Source: SIG452 sp045541975 (lineage in GTDB: Bacteria > Bacillota > Clostridia > UMGS1840). From it: 23,523 bases of DNA. The DNA is taken from contig JAZQKB010000005.1 of NCBI GenBank assembly GCA_045541975.1, positions 1 to 23,523 of the forward strand. The letters are read 5' to 3'. Each line of letters starts with the position of its first letter. The stretch's first letter is position 1. Shown piece after piece: positions 1 to 7,452 of this stretch. Made by a program: the position numbers and the translations under genes. The notes beneath the pieces were generated by a model. That model searched no databases. It had not been told where the DNA came from and worked only from the letters and a program-made list of their open reading frames with translations.

Positions 1-85
1 TGTTCACAGCTGCAGATGCAGTAAATGCAGTCAGCATTCCAACCACGAGGGTCAGCGCGAGAAGAAGACTTAAAAACTTCTTCAT
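1..85 (-). CDS. Secreted protein, N-terminal fragment (signal peptide)
   Basis: This is the 5' end of a minus-strand gene that runs off the left edge; 28 codons are visible. It begins MKKFLSLLLALTLVVGML and continues to an Ala-Ser-Ala-Ala segment. That is a classical Sec signal peptide: two Lys after Met, a Leu/Val-rich core at about residues 4-19, and a likely AxA signal peptidase site near residue 26. The mature protein is outside the window, so its function cannot be told. The ATG at 85-83 is preceded by a GGAAG-type ribosome binding site (about 96-103) and, further upstream, a good sigma-A type promoter (184-212). It does not appear in ORF lists because it is cut by the window edge. Confidence 0.75.
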   Translation of the reverse strand, partial: MKKFLSLLLALTLVVGMLTAFTASAAVN

Positions 86-183
86 GCTTTGACACTTCCT
101 TTCTTAAAATTTTTATATTTTTTATTTTTTTGCAAATTAAAGGACATAATTTATTAAAAAAATTCCTATATAATTGTATTGTC

Positions 184-212
184 ATAATATCATTTTTTGG
201 AGATAAAGTCAA
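184..212 (-). promoter_or_regulatory. Sigma-A type promoter of the secreted-protein gene
   Basis: On the minus strand TTGACT (212-207) and TATTAT (189-184) are separated by exactly 17 bases. Transcription would start near 177, giving an A/T-rich leader of about 90 bases before the start codon at 85. The assignment rests on the sequence match only. Confidence 0.7.
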
Positions 213-232
213 GCAGATATTTTGAATTATTA

Positions 233-284
233 CACAAATATTACTGCTTTTTTACATTTTGTAACATTGTCACAAATACTACTG
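233..284. repeat. Direct repeat pair upstream of the left-edge promoter
   Basis: CACAAATATTACTG (233-246) and CACAAATACTACTG (271-284) match at 13 of 14 positions and start 38 bases apart. They lie 21-72 bases upstream of the -35 box of the secreted-protein promoter, where an activator could bind. Between them is a TTACA-TTT-TGTAA inverted repeat (about 251-263). A regulatory role is inferred. Confidence 0.45.
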
Positions 285-362
285 ACCGTTATAGTGCAAC
301 ATGACAAAACAAAACATCATTTTTTACCGCATCCTGTTTTTGTTTTTTCTAAGATTCAAGTA

Positions 363-393
363 AAAAATGCAGAGAAAAAATCTCTGCATTTTT
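363..393 (-). terminator. Rho-independent terminator of spoIVA
   Basis: A 12-base perfect stem (363-374 with 382-393, core TGCAGAG/CTCTGCA) is flanked by A-runs and T-runs. It starts three bases past the spoIVA stop codon. In the minus-strand reading the 3' arm ends in a U-run. The symmetry would let it work in both directions. Confidence 0.85.
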
Positions 394-395
394 GT

Positions 396-1865
396 CTATA
401 GTATGATACAAATCAGTCCGCCGGAACCTTCGTTGATAATCTTTGTGAGGGTTTCTTTCAGTTTTCCACGGGCATCTTCCGGCATGCGGGATAGTTTGGT
501 CTGCAGCCCTTCGTTAATGAGCTCGTGCAAGGATTTTCCGAAAATATTGGACTCCCAGATTTTCTTGGGGTCTTCCTCATAGTCGGAAAGTAAGTATTTC
601 ACCAAATCCTCCGACTGTTTTTCGGTGCCCACAATGGGAGAAACCTCGGTCTGGATATCAGCACGAATCATATGGATAGATGGAGCAGAAGCTCTCAGGC
701 AAACACCGTATTTGCTACCCTGCCGGATAATTTCCGGTTCCTCAAGTGTAAGCTCCTCAATAGAGGGCGACACAATACCGTACCCAGTTGCCTTCACCTG
801 ATTTAGGGCGGCTTCCAACTTATCGTACTTTGTTTTTGCTTCCGAAAGCTCCTGAAGAACTCGCATCAAGCAATCGTCGGAATCAATTGAAATTCCCGTG
901 GTATCAGAAATCACTTCGTAAAACAAAGAATCGGGAACCGAAAGGGCAACTGTAATAGCGCCGTTTCCGGGCAGAATAGAAGTAATTTGCACATTTTCAA
1001 TAGGATCTGCCGGAATGGAGGATTCCACCCCATCAATCACATCTCTTAGTGAATTGGTACGTTCCATCACAGTGTGTACTGCCTGAAAGATGCTTTGTTT
1101 TAAGGGATGACAGCTATCCAGAGAACGAATCCAGCCGGGAAATGAAAAGCCGACTTCGGAAACTGGAAATTCGTATAGCACGGTTTTTAAAAGAGAAAGC
1201 AGTTCTTCCTCATCCATTTGCTGACAGTCGCAGCAAACAACCGGAACGCCGTATTCTGCTGCCATTTCATCACATAACCGACGGGCATTTGCACTCTTAG
1301 GTTCTCTGGAATTTAATACTATTACAAAAGGTTTGTGGAGCTCCAAAAGTTCCCGCACCACACGCCGTTCCGCTTCCACATAACTTTCCCGGTCAATCTC
1401 GGTGACAGTACCGTCAGTTGTTACCAGAAGTCCAATGGTGGAATGTTCGCAGATTACCTTTTTGGTGCCGATTTCCGCTGCTTCACAAAAAGGAATTTCC
1501 TCCTCACTCCAGGGCGTCATCACCATACGGGCAGTTCCCTCTTCTTCGTGTCCTAATGCATCTGGAATCACATATCCCACGCAGTCCACCAGCTTTACTT
1601 TTGCACTTCCGCTATCACCAAAATCAATATGAGCTGCTTCGTTGGGAATAAATTTCGGCTCGGTAGTCATAATGGTTTTCCCTTGTGCAGACTGTGGCAG
1701 TTCGTCATTTAACCGTTCTTTTTCATAGGGATTTGTCATATTCGGCAATACCATTAAATCCATGAACCGCTTAATAAAGGTGGATTTTCCGGTACGGACG
1801 GGTCCCACTACACCAATATAAATGTCTCCATTTGTGCGCTTTGCAATGTCTTGTAACACGTTCAT
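396..1865 (-). CDS. spoIVA: Stage IV sporulation protein A (coat morphogenetic ATPase)
   Basis: SpoIVA polymerises on the outer forespore membrane in the mother cell, driven by ATP hydrolysis, and is the platform on which the spore coat is built. The predicted protein is 489 residues (B. subtilis SpoIVA is 492). It shows a Walker A motif GPVRTGKS at residues 21-28, a TTEPKFIP segment at about 67-74, a DCVGYV Walker B/G3-like segment at 94-99, and the family's characteristic C-terminus GGLICIIL. The frame is open 23 codons further upstream. The ATG at 1865 is chosen because GGAGGAA lies 8 bases before it, the next residues match the family N-terminus, and the upstream extension covers the sigma-E-like promoter. 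It is monocistronic, with its own terminator at 363-393. Identification is very secure. Confidence 0.97.
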   Translation of the reverse strand: MNVLQDIAKRTNGDIYIGVVGPVRTGKSTFIKRFMDLMVLPNMTNPYEKERLNDELPQSAQGKTIMTTEPKFIPNEAAHIDFGDSGSAKVKLVDCVGYVIPDALGHEEEGTARMVMTPWSEEEIPFCEAAEIGTKKVICEHSTIGLLVTTDGTVTEIDRESYVEAERRVVRELLELHKPFVIVLNSREPKSANARRLCDEMAAEYGVPVVCCDCQQMDEEELLSLLKTVLYEFPVSEVGFSFPGWIRSLDSCHPLKQSIFQAVHTVMERTNSLRDVIDGVESSIPADPIENVQITSILPGNGAITVALSVPDSLFYEVISDTTGISIDSDDCLMRVLQELSEAKTKYDKLEAALNQVKATGYGIVSPSIEELTLEEPEIIRQGSKYGVCLRASAPSIHMIRADIQTEVSPIVGTEKQSEDLVKYLLSDYEEDPKKIWESNIFGKSLHELINEGLQTKLSRMPEDARGKLKETLTKIINEGSGGLICIIL

Positions 1866-1902
1866 AAAATGTTCCTCCGGTTTTTCATATTTTACTGATA
1901 CA

Positions 1903-1932
1903 TAGGTATGTACCACCGGAAGAAAATATGTC
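1903..1932 (-). promoter_or_regulatory. Sigma-E-like promoter of spoIVA
   Basis: On the minus strand ACATATT (1931-1925) and CATACCTA (starting at 1910) are separated by 14 bases. This resembles the sigma-E consensus (KMATATT, 14-15 bases, CATACAHT) with a few mismatches. The start point would lie some 30 bases before the spoIVA ATG. Mother-cell sigma-E control of spoIVA is known in Bacillus; its use here is inferred. Confidence 0.65.
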
Positions 1933-1993
1933 AAAAAAGAAAAAAGTCATTACAATCACAATTTGTGTGAACAAATTTTCACCTTTTAAAAAC

Positions 1994-2020
1994 AAAAAGC
2001 ATGGAATCTCCATGCTTTTT
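1994..2020 (-). terminator. Rho-independent terminator of the pheB-hom-lysC operon
   Basis: A 12-base perfect stem (1994-2005 with 2009-2020, core GCATGGA/TCCATGC) has a 3-base loop. On the minus strand it is followed by a U-rich run. It lies about 150 bases past the lysC stop, beyond an intergenic repeat, so lysC transcripts would carry that repeat in their 3' UTR. Confidence 0.8.
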
Positions 2021-2071
2021 ATGTTCTATGTTCTTTTAAAAGTCAACCCATACAATTGGGTGAAGAAAAGG

Positions 2072-2159
2072 GGATGCAAAACGGAACAACCGCACCCGAA
2101 ACCGTACACAAGGTACTGCGAGTGGTAAGGTTAGTTCGTTTGGCGCACATTTTCAAGCC
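2072..2159. repeat. Intergenic repeat, copy A (3' of lysC)
   Basis: This noncoding segment ends ten bases from the lysC stop codon and is related to 8930-9030. From CCCGAA (2095) to TCAAGCC (2153-2159) it aligns without gaps to 8966-9030; by hand count 37 of 65 positions agree. The shared blocks CGTAC, CGAG and GCGC sit at the same offsets (8, 24 and 48). Both copies also carry GGATGCA further left (2072 here). Its function is unknown. Confidence 0.5.
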
Positions 2160-2169
2160 CTTACCTTAA

Positions 2170-3378
2170 TTAGTCTTTGAAGAATTTGCGATGAATAGCC
2201 TGCACCGCTTTTTCCGCCATATCTTCATCAATCAAAACGGAAACTTTGATTTCGGAAGTGGAAATCATGCGAATGTTGATGTTTGCATCGTATAATGCTT
2301 CAAACATTTTTGCTGCAACACCAGGATTGGAGAGCATACCGGAACCAACGATAGAAACCTTAGAGATTTTTTCGTCGTGGGTAATTTCTTTTGCACCTAA
2401 ATCTTCTAAATTGTCATTTAAAATTTTTACAGCTTCTTCCATCTGACTTCTGGAAACGGTGAAGGAAATATCCTTGGTATTATCTCTGCCGATGGACTGT
2501 AAAATAACGTCTACATTAATATTTTTCTTTGCCAACAGAGCAAACATTCTGTATGCTTTACCGGGGGTATCGTCAATCCCCACTACTGCAATTCTTGCTA
2601 CGTCGTTATCTCTTGCTACGCCTCTCACTAATAATTTTTCCACGCTGCCTGCCTCCTTCACTTTGGTTCCAGCCACTTTCTGGAAGCTGGATTTTACTTC
2701 TAAATCAACATGATATTTCTTTGCCATTTCTACAGAACGGTTATGAAGCACATTTGCACCCAAAGATGCCAACTCCAACATTTCGTCGTAGGAAATATCA
2801 TTTAACTTTCTCGCATCGGGTACCATTCTGGGGTCACAGGTATATACCCCATCAACGTCGGTATAGATTTCGCAAATATCTGCTCTGAGAGCTGCTGCCA
2901 ACGCCACTGCAGTGGTGTCGGAGCCGCCTCGTCCCAAAGTGGTAATGTCGTTCACGGCATTCACACCCTGGAAGCCTGCCACGATAACAATTCTGCCTTT
3001 ATCCAGTTCGTTCATCAAACGGGTGGTTTCCACAGTTTCAATTCGTGCAGAACCGTAAACCATATTCGTTTTAATGGGAGTCTGCCAACCGGTTAAAGAA
3101 ACTACCGGATATTTGTTTTTTTCCAATGCCATTGCTAACAGTGCAATGGTAATCTGTTCTCCGGTGGAGAGCAGAACATCCATTTCTCGTTTGGACGGTT
3201 TTTGATTGATTTCTGCAGCTTTTTCAATTAAGTCATCGGTCGTGTCTCCCTGAGCGGACACAACAACTACCACAGAATTTCCTGCGTCGTATGCATCCTG
3301 AATACGACCTGCCACATTAAAAATTTTCTCAGCGTTGGCAACAGAGCTTCCGCCGAATTTCTGTACAATAATACCCAC
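2170..3378 (-). CDS. lysC: Aspartate kinase
   Basis: This enzyme phosphorylates L-aspartate to aspartyl-4-phosphate, the first step toward lysine (and diaminopimelate), threonine and methionine. The 402-residue protein has the kinase signature KFGGSSVA at residues 7-14, STGEQ at 71-75, GRGGSDTTAVALA from 149, and TDVDGVYTCDPR at 173-184. Two C-terminal ACT domains follow (about 262-330 and 341-402), the usual site of feedback inhibition. It starts with GTG, set by AGGAGG 8 bases upstream; the start lies 20 bases past the hom stop. It is the last gene of the operon, which supplies its own product's next enzyme but one (hom). The semialdehyde dehydrogenase (asd) is not in the window. Confidence 0.96.
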   Translation of the reverse strand: MGIIVQKFGGSSVANAEKIFNVAGRIQDAYDAGNSVVVVVSAQGDTTDDLIEKAAEINQKPSKREMDVLLSTGEQITIALLAMALEKNKYPVVSLTGWQTPIKTNMVYGSARIETVETTRLMNELDKGRIVIVAGFQGVNAVNDITTLGRGGSDTTAVALAAALRADICEIYTDVDGVYTCDPRMVPDARKLNDISYDEMLELASLGANVLHNRSVEMAKKYHVDLEVKSSFQKVAGTKVKEAGSVEKLLVRGVARDNDVARIAVVGIDDTPGKAYRMFALLAKKNINVDVILQSIGRDNTKDISFTVSRSQMEEAVKILNDNLEDLGAKEITHDEKISKVSIVGSGMLSNPGVAAKMFEALYDANINIRMISTSEIKVSVLIDEDMAEKAVQAIHRKFFKD

Positions 3379-3398
3379 TTTTGATACCTCCTGCAGGC

Positions 3399-4586
3399 TT
3401 ATGCCAATTTCATATATGATACCGCATCCAAAAGAACAGTTTGCAGTTCTTTCTCACGGATTTGTTCTGTTACAAGACCAACTTCGCCATCTGCCACCGT
3501 AATCTGCTGGGCAATGGGAAGCTGTTTGATGATTGATTCGGGATTTTTGGTACGGATTAAATAGCAACCGAAGTTTTCGCTACTGTCCGCAACAAAATCA
3601 CAATCTGCTTTGCTCCAGAAATACTCTCTGTTACGGTCATTTCGTAAGCAGTCAATAATATCTGCAACCACGGCACTTGCGGTGGGCAGTTTGCCGGCAC
3701 CGGGACCATAGAAAACAACTTCCCCAATAGCGTTCCCGTTGACCATAATGCCGTTGAACACATCGTCAATAGATGCTAAGGGCGTTCCCTTTTTAATGAT
3801 TCTCGGTTCCACGGAAATGTAAACTTTTCCGTCTTCTAATTCTGCCTGACCGATTAATTTAATCACGGAATCCATTTTTTCTGCGTATGCCACATCGGTG
3901 GAAGTGATGCCTGTGATTCCCACAGTTTTCACCTTATCGCATTCCACTTCTTTGGCAAATACCAAAGAAGATAAGATAGCAATTTTACGGCAAGCGTCGA
4001 TTCCGTCCACGTCTGCAGAAGGATTGCGTTCTGCATATCCTTTTTCCTGAGCTTCTTTTAATGCAGTTGCAAAATCGGAGCCTTCCCGGAACATTTTGGT
4101 TAAAATATAGTTGGTGGTACCGTTTAAGATACCGGTAATACGGTTAATTTCATTTGCTGCAAGGCAACTGTATAAGGGACGGATAATAGGAATACCTCCA
4201 CCCACACTTGCTTCAAATAAGTAATTTACATTTTTCTCTTTGGCGATCTGCAAAAGCTCGGTGCCTTTGGTTGCCACCAGTTCTTTGTTAGAGGTTACCA
4301 CATGCTTCCCTGCTAAGAGAAGTTGTTTCGTATAATCATATGCAAAAGTGGCACCGCCCATAACTTCTGCAACCACCGAAATTTCGGGGTCGTTTAAAAT
4401 GGCGGAAAAATCCTTGGTGATTTTAGTTGCCTCAGGATCGGAAGCGGCCACTTCTTTGATGTCTAACACATATTTTACTTCCACGCTGTCGCCCAGCTTT
4501 TCAGACAACGACTTGGCATTGGTGCGGATGACTTCACATACACCGCTACCCACAACGCCATAGCCCAATACTGCTACTTTCAACAT
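3399..4586 (-). CDS. hom: Homoserine dehydrogenase
   Basis: This enzyme reduces aspartate-4-semialdehyde to homoserine with NAD(P)H, committing carbon to threonine and methionine. The 395-residue product has the Rossmann motif GYGVVGSG at residues 8-15, the NGTTNYI substrate-binding segment, and the conserved DGIDACRKIAILSSL stretch that contains the catalytic lysine. The frame stays open upstream into the preceding gene. The ATG at 4586 is preferred because GAGGAA lies 9 bases upstream and MLKVAVLGYG is the normal family start; this leaves a 25-base gap after the pheB-like gene. The C-terminal region after about residue 330 is short and lacks an obvious full ACT domain, unlike the longer Bacillus enzyme, so feedback control by threonine may be weaker or absent (inference). 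Confidence 0.95.
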   Translation of the reverse strand: MLKVAVLGYGVVGSGVCEVIRTNAKSLSEKLGDSVEVKYVLDIKEVAASDPEATKITKDFSAILNDPEISVVAEVMGGATFAYDYTKQLLLAGKHVVTSNKELVATKGTELLQIAKEKNVNYLFEASVGGGIPIIRPLYSCLAANEINRITGILNGTTNYILTKMFREGSDFATALKEAQEKGYAERNPSADVDGIDACRKIAILSSLVFAKEVECDKVKTVGITGITSTDVAYAEKMDSVIKLIGQAELEDGKVYISVEPRIIKKGTPLASIDDVFNGIMVNGNAIGEVVFYGPGAGKLPTASAVVADIIDCLRNDRNREYFWSKADCDFVADSSENFGCYLIRTKNPESIIKQLPIAQQITVADGEVGLVTEQIREKELQTVLLDAVSYMKLA

Positions 4587-4611
4587 AAAATTTTGTTCCT
4601 CATTTCTTGCT

Positions 4612-5055
4612 CTATTCACTAATGATGACGGTAAACTTGCTGATATCTTCAATTGCAGAAAGCTTGTTTTCCAATGCTTCCAGCTTTTTCTCCATACCGG
4701 AGGTGTCTATGGAAATGGAAAGGGTTGCCTTTCCGTCCATAGGAATATTCTGATTAATGGTCAACACGTTGGCGCCGTAGCTTGCGATGACCTTCAACAC
4801 CTGGGACAAAATCCCCGCTACGTCGGATAACTCCATAAAGAAAGTAACCATACGGGTTGCTTTCAACGAGTTGTAAGGAAAAATCATATCCTTATATTTA
4901 TAAAAGGCGCTTCGGGACAAATCTTCCATTTTTACTGCATCCGATACCTTCATGTCCGGATTATTCTCCAACAGTTTTTTGACAGCTAAAGTTTTCACCA
5001 AAACCGACGGTACGGCAAGTTTGTCCACAACGAAGTATTCATGATTTTTAAGCAT
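4612..5055 (-). CDS. pheB: ACT domain protein, UPF0735/PheB family
   Basis: The 147-residue protein belongs to the UPF0735 (PheB) family. It has an N-terminal segment with LAVKKLLENNP and the signature DLSRSAFYKYKD, followed by one ACT domain (about residues 68-147, including LSDVAGILSQVLKVIASYGANVLTINQ). ACT domains bind amino acids; the exact role of this family is unsettled. It is the first gene of an operon with hom and lysC, which fits a sensor or regulator of aspartate-family synthesis. A GTG nine bases upstream is in frame, but the ATG at 5055 is chosen because GAGGTG (5067-5062) lies 6 bases before it. The symbol follows the Bacillus homologue; a role in phenylalanine synthesis is not implied. 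Confidence 0.9.
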   Translation of the reverse strand: MLKNHEYFVVDKLAVPSVLVKTLAVKKLLENNPDMKVSDAVKMEDLSRSAFYKYKDMIFPYNSLKATRMVTFFMELSDVAGILSQVLKVIASYGANVLTINQNIPMDGKATLSISIDTSGMEKKLEALENKLSAIEDISKFTVIISE

Positions 5056-5088
5056 TGTCCACACCTCGAAAACATTTGTACTCGAAAG

Positions 5089-5117
5089 AGTATAGCACTC
5101 GGTCTCCGTGTTTTCAA
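5089..5117 (-). promoter_or_regulatory. Sigma-A type promoter of pheB-hom-lysC
   Basis: On the minus strand TTGAAA (5117-5112) and TATACT (5094-5089) are 17 bases apart. Transcription would begin near 5082, leaving a leader of under 30 bases. That leaves no room for a lysine riboswitch or T-box. Two direct CTCGAAA copies (5065-5071, 5081-5087) lie in the leader. Confidence 0.75.
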
Positions 5118-5225
5118 TCCTATTTATTAGCTTTTATTTTAATTTAAATCGTATTTTTCTTTATTTTTCTGTTGTTTTTAACCATTTTCTCTGTTTTTTT
5201 AATTTTTCGTAGTTTTTTCAACAGA

Positions 5226-5453
5226 TTACAGTTCAAACTGCTCCTTGGAGAACCGCGCAAATTCAGGGGCTCGCTGACGACGGACATCTTTTTTTAAAAT
5301 ATCAAACTTAAACTTACGGCAGGTATGGGATGCCCCATATAAGTTTTTCCGTTTTTTACAGATAACCTGTTCGCAGTCTGCCAATAGATTCGCATACTCA
5401 CAAAAAGCACAGGTATTTTCCTGATTTTCATCCCAGAGGGGCGTTTTTTTCAA
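5226..5453 (-). CDS. Small Cys-rich protein of unknown function
   Basis: This 75-residue protein has five cysteines (C15, C18, C27, C32, C45) arranged CxxC-x8-C-x4-C-x12-C, which suggests bound zinc or an iron-sulfur cluster. The rest is basic and hydrophilic, with no signal peptide or membrane segment. The start is TTG: a stop codon is directly upstream in frame, no ATG follows before the cysteines, and AGGATG lies about 10 bases upstream. The gene begins 19 bases after rsmB and is the last of the long operon. Similar short proteins near rsmB occur in Clostridia to my recollection, but I cannot name the family. A role in RNA modification or metal handling would be a guess. Confidence 0.75.
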   Translation of the reverse strand: MKKTPLWDENQENTCAFCEYANLLADCEQVICKKRKNLYGASHTCRKFKFDILKKDVRRQRAPEFARFSKEQFEL

Positions 5454-5472
5454 CTAAAACACATCCTATATT

Positions 5473-6720
5473 CTAATTCTTTCTCAGTTTTGCAATAAAA
5501 AAGCCAATGGTCACGCCGTTTGGCAGAATCTGCGCCATCCCGTTTTCCCCGTATTGGTTCTCGCCTAATTGCATTTGAAACGGCTCCAACGTAAACTCAG
5601 AATGGTCCTTCAAAAACCGTTCTATCTGACGCTCGTTTTCATCCTTGTTGACAGTGCAGGTGGAATACACCAACACACCACCCGATTTTAGAGCATCTGC
5701 CATATGATTTAAAATTTGTTGTTGCAGGAAAACCAGTTCCAAAAAGCCAAATTCTCTCCACTTAATGTCCGGCTTACTGCCGATTACCCCTAACCCTGAG
5801 CAAGGCACATCCGCTAAAATACGGTCAAACTTTTTTGAAAAAGTCTTTTGGGAGGCATCTGCTTCCAATACCGTAGCGCAGGTAATTCCGCAACGCTCCA
5901 GATTCTTTTTGATCAGTTCACAGCGGTGAGGATAAAGTTCTGTGGCAACCAAATCTCCTTGGTTTTCCATCAGTTCCCCAATATAAGCCGTTTTTCCGCC
6001 GGGAGCGGCACAACAGTCTAAAATCCGTTCCCCTTTTTGAGGATTCAATACTTTTACCGCCCATTGAGAGGATACACTCTGAACGGAATAGTCACCCTTT
6101 TCAATCAGCTTGGTCAGATGATCCGCTTTTTCGGGAAGCAAGGCATCGCCGTAAAGGTGGCAGTTTTCCAGTTGTTGGCTTGCTTCTTCCACAGATGAAA
6201 AGCGCTGATGGTTGTATCGCAGTGCTAACGGCACTTTTTGATTCAAATTGCGGAGTAATTGTTCTGTTTCATCACCATATTGAGATACCAGTAACTCATA
6301 CACCTCATCGGGAAAGGATTCTCTCACTGCTAAAGGAACATCCAAAGTTGCTTCCGACAGTCCCTTTCTTAACACAGCATTCACAAGACCTTTGGATTTG
6401 TAGGCAAATTTACTGGTCAGCTTTACACTTTCGTTCACAATGGCAAAGTCAGGAACTTTGTCCATAAAATGAAATTGATAGAATCCCATTCTGAGAATGT
6501 TTTTTACAGGAGTACTCAGTTTTTTCACCTTAGTAGTAGAAAAGCGGTTGATGATTTCATCCAAAAAACGGCGGTAGCGGACAACTCCATAAACTAATTC
6601 CGTCACAAAAGCACGGCCCTCCCCCAATTTGGAAAGGCCGTTTTTTAGTGCCAGATTCAAAAAAGTTTTTTGCTCTTCGTATTCATTTAAAATCTGAAGT
6701 GCCGTTTTTCTTCGTTCCAT
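5473..6720 (-). CDS. rsmB: 16S rRNA (cytosine-967-C5)-methyltransferase
   Basis: RsmB methylates C967 of 16S rRNA using S-adenosylmethionine. The 415-residue protein has a NusB-like RNA-binding domain (about 1-120), a linker, then a Rossmann methyltransferase domain. Motifs seen are the SAM loop CAAPGGKT at 237-244, DVPCSGLG at 304-311 with the product-release Cys307, and YSTCTV at 352-357 with the nucleophile Cys355. Both cysteines of the m5C methyltransferase mechanism are present. The ATG at 6720 has AAGGAAA upstream and lies 19 bases after the zinc peptidase gene. Its place downstream of fmt is the usual Firmicutes arrangement. Other NusB-fused m5C methyltransferases are possible but less likely in this context. 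Confidence 0.94.
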   Translation of the reverse strand: MERRKTALQILNEYEEQKTFLNLALKNGLSKLGEGRAFVTELVYGVVRYRRFLDEIINRFSTTKVKKLSTPVKNILRMGFYQFHFMDKVPDFAIVNESVKLTSKFAYKSKGLVNAVLRKGLSEATLDVPLAVRESFPDEVYELLVSQYGDETEQLLRNLNQKVPLALRYNHQRFSSVEEASQQLENCHLYGDALLPEKADHLTKLIEKGDYSVQSVSSQWAVKVLNPQKGERILDCCAAPGGKTAYIGELMENQGDLVATELYPHRCELIKKNLERCGITCATVLEADASQKTFSKKFDRILADVPCSGLGVIGSKPDIKWREFGFLELVFLQQQILNHMADALKSGGVLVYSTCTVNKDENERQIERFLKDHSEFTLEPFQMQLGENQYGENGMAQILPNGVTIGFFIAKLRKN

Positions 6721-6739
6721 ATCGGTTTCCTTAAACGGT

Positions 6740-7423
6740 TTAATCTCGATTACGGTTGGTTAAAACCAACAGTCGCACTAAGTTCATAATGGCGGTTGCC
6801 GCTGCTGCAACATACGTCATAGCCGCCGCAGAAAGCACTTTTTTCACGCCACGGACTTCCTGTCCGGTCAGCATTGCATCGCCGCCCAACACTGCCACTG
6901 CGCGGTTGGAAGCATTAAATTCCACCGGCAAGGTCACCAGTTGAAATAAAACAACTGCAGAAAAGAGGATAATTCCTGCATTGATGAGCAAATCGTTGGC
7001 AACTAAAATCCCCAAAAGTGCTAAAGGAAACGCCAGGTAAGAGCCAATATTTGCTGCCGGGATAATGGAATTTCTGATTTTAATGGGCATATAGCCTTCA
7101 CTGTGCTGAACAGCGTGACCTGCTTCGTGAGCCGCCACCCCTACTGCACCTACAGAGTTCTGTGCATACACGTTATCGGATAATCGAATCACATTATTTT
7201 TCGGGTCATAGTGATCGGTCAGATTTCCTGCCACGCGTTCGATTCTCACAGACTGCAATCCGTTGGCATCTAAAATCATACGGGCAGCATCATGACCGGT
7301 TAACCCCTTCTGCGTGGTGATTTTGCTGTATCGGTTAAAGGTGGTCGTTACCTTGGTCTGTGCCCACATCGCCAGAATTAATGCCGGTAACACAAAAATT
7401 ACATAGGTCATATCAAAATACAT
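6740..7423 (-). CDS. Membrane zinc metallopeptidase, YugP family
   Basis: The 227-residue protein has the zincin motif HEAGH at residues 99-103 and the downstream PVEFNAS segment (Glu168), the likely third zinc ligand. Predicted membrane segments lie at about 5-22, 120-140, 146-165 and 200-220, which would put the active site against the membrane. This matches the YugP/DUF zinc metallopeptidase family, whose substrates are not well established. AAAGGAG lies 8 bases before the ATG. It sits between fmt and rsmB in the same operon, an arrangement common in Clostridia. Whether it has any functional link to translation is unknown. Confidence 0.88.
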   Translation of the reverse strand: MYFDMTYVIFVLPALILAMWAQTKVTTTFNRYSKITTQKGLTGHDAARMILDANGLQSVRIERVAGNLTDHYDPKNNVIRLSDNVYAQNSVGAVGVAAHEAGHAVQHSEGYMPIKIRNSIIPAANIGSYLAFPLALLGILVANDLLINAGIILFSAVVLFQLVTLPVEFNASNRAVAVLGGDAMLTGQEVRGVKKVLSAAAMTYVAAAATAIMNLVRLLVLTNRNRD

Positions 7424-7452
7424 AAGAGGAACTCCTTTCGATTGAAAACAGC

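Larger units (their letters stand above)
86..395. other. 310-base intergenic region
   Basis: This very A/T-rich stretch between the secreted-protein gene and spoIVA holds the leader and promoter of the former (184-212), the direct repeat pair (233-284) and the spoIVA terminator (363-393). I see no credible coding region; the plus-strand reading frame at 25-225 lies over the signal peptide and promoter and has no ribosome binding site. Confidence 0.7.

Noticed and set aside
1928..2128. 66-codon plus-strand frame in the spoIVA-lysC gap
   Set aside because: It runs through the terminator hairpin at 1994-2020 and into the intergenic repeat, and has no ribosome binding site.
5056..5088. Lysine riboswitch or T-box in front of pheB-hom-lysC
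   Set aside because: The promoter at 5089-5117 leaves a leader of under 30 bases, too short for either.
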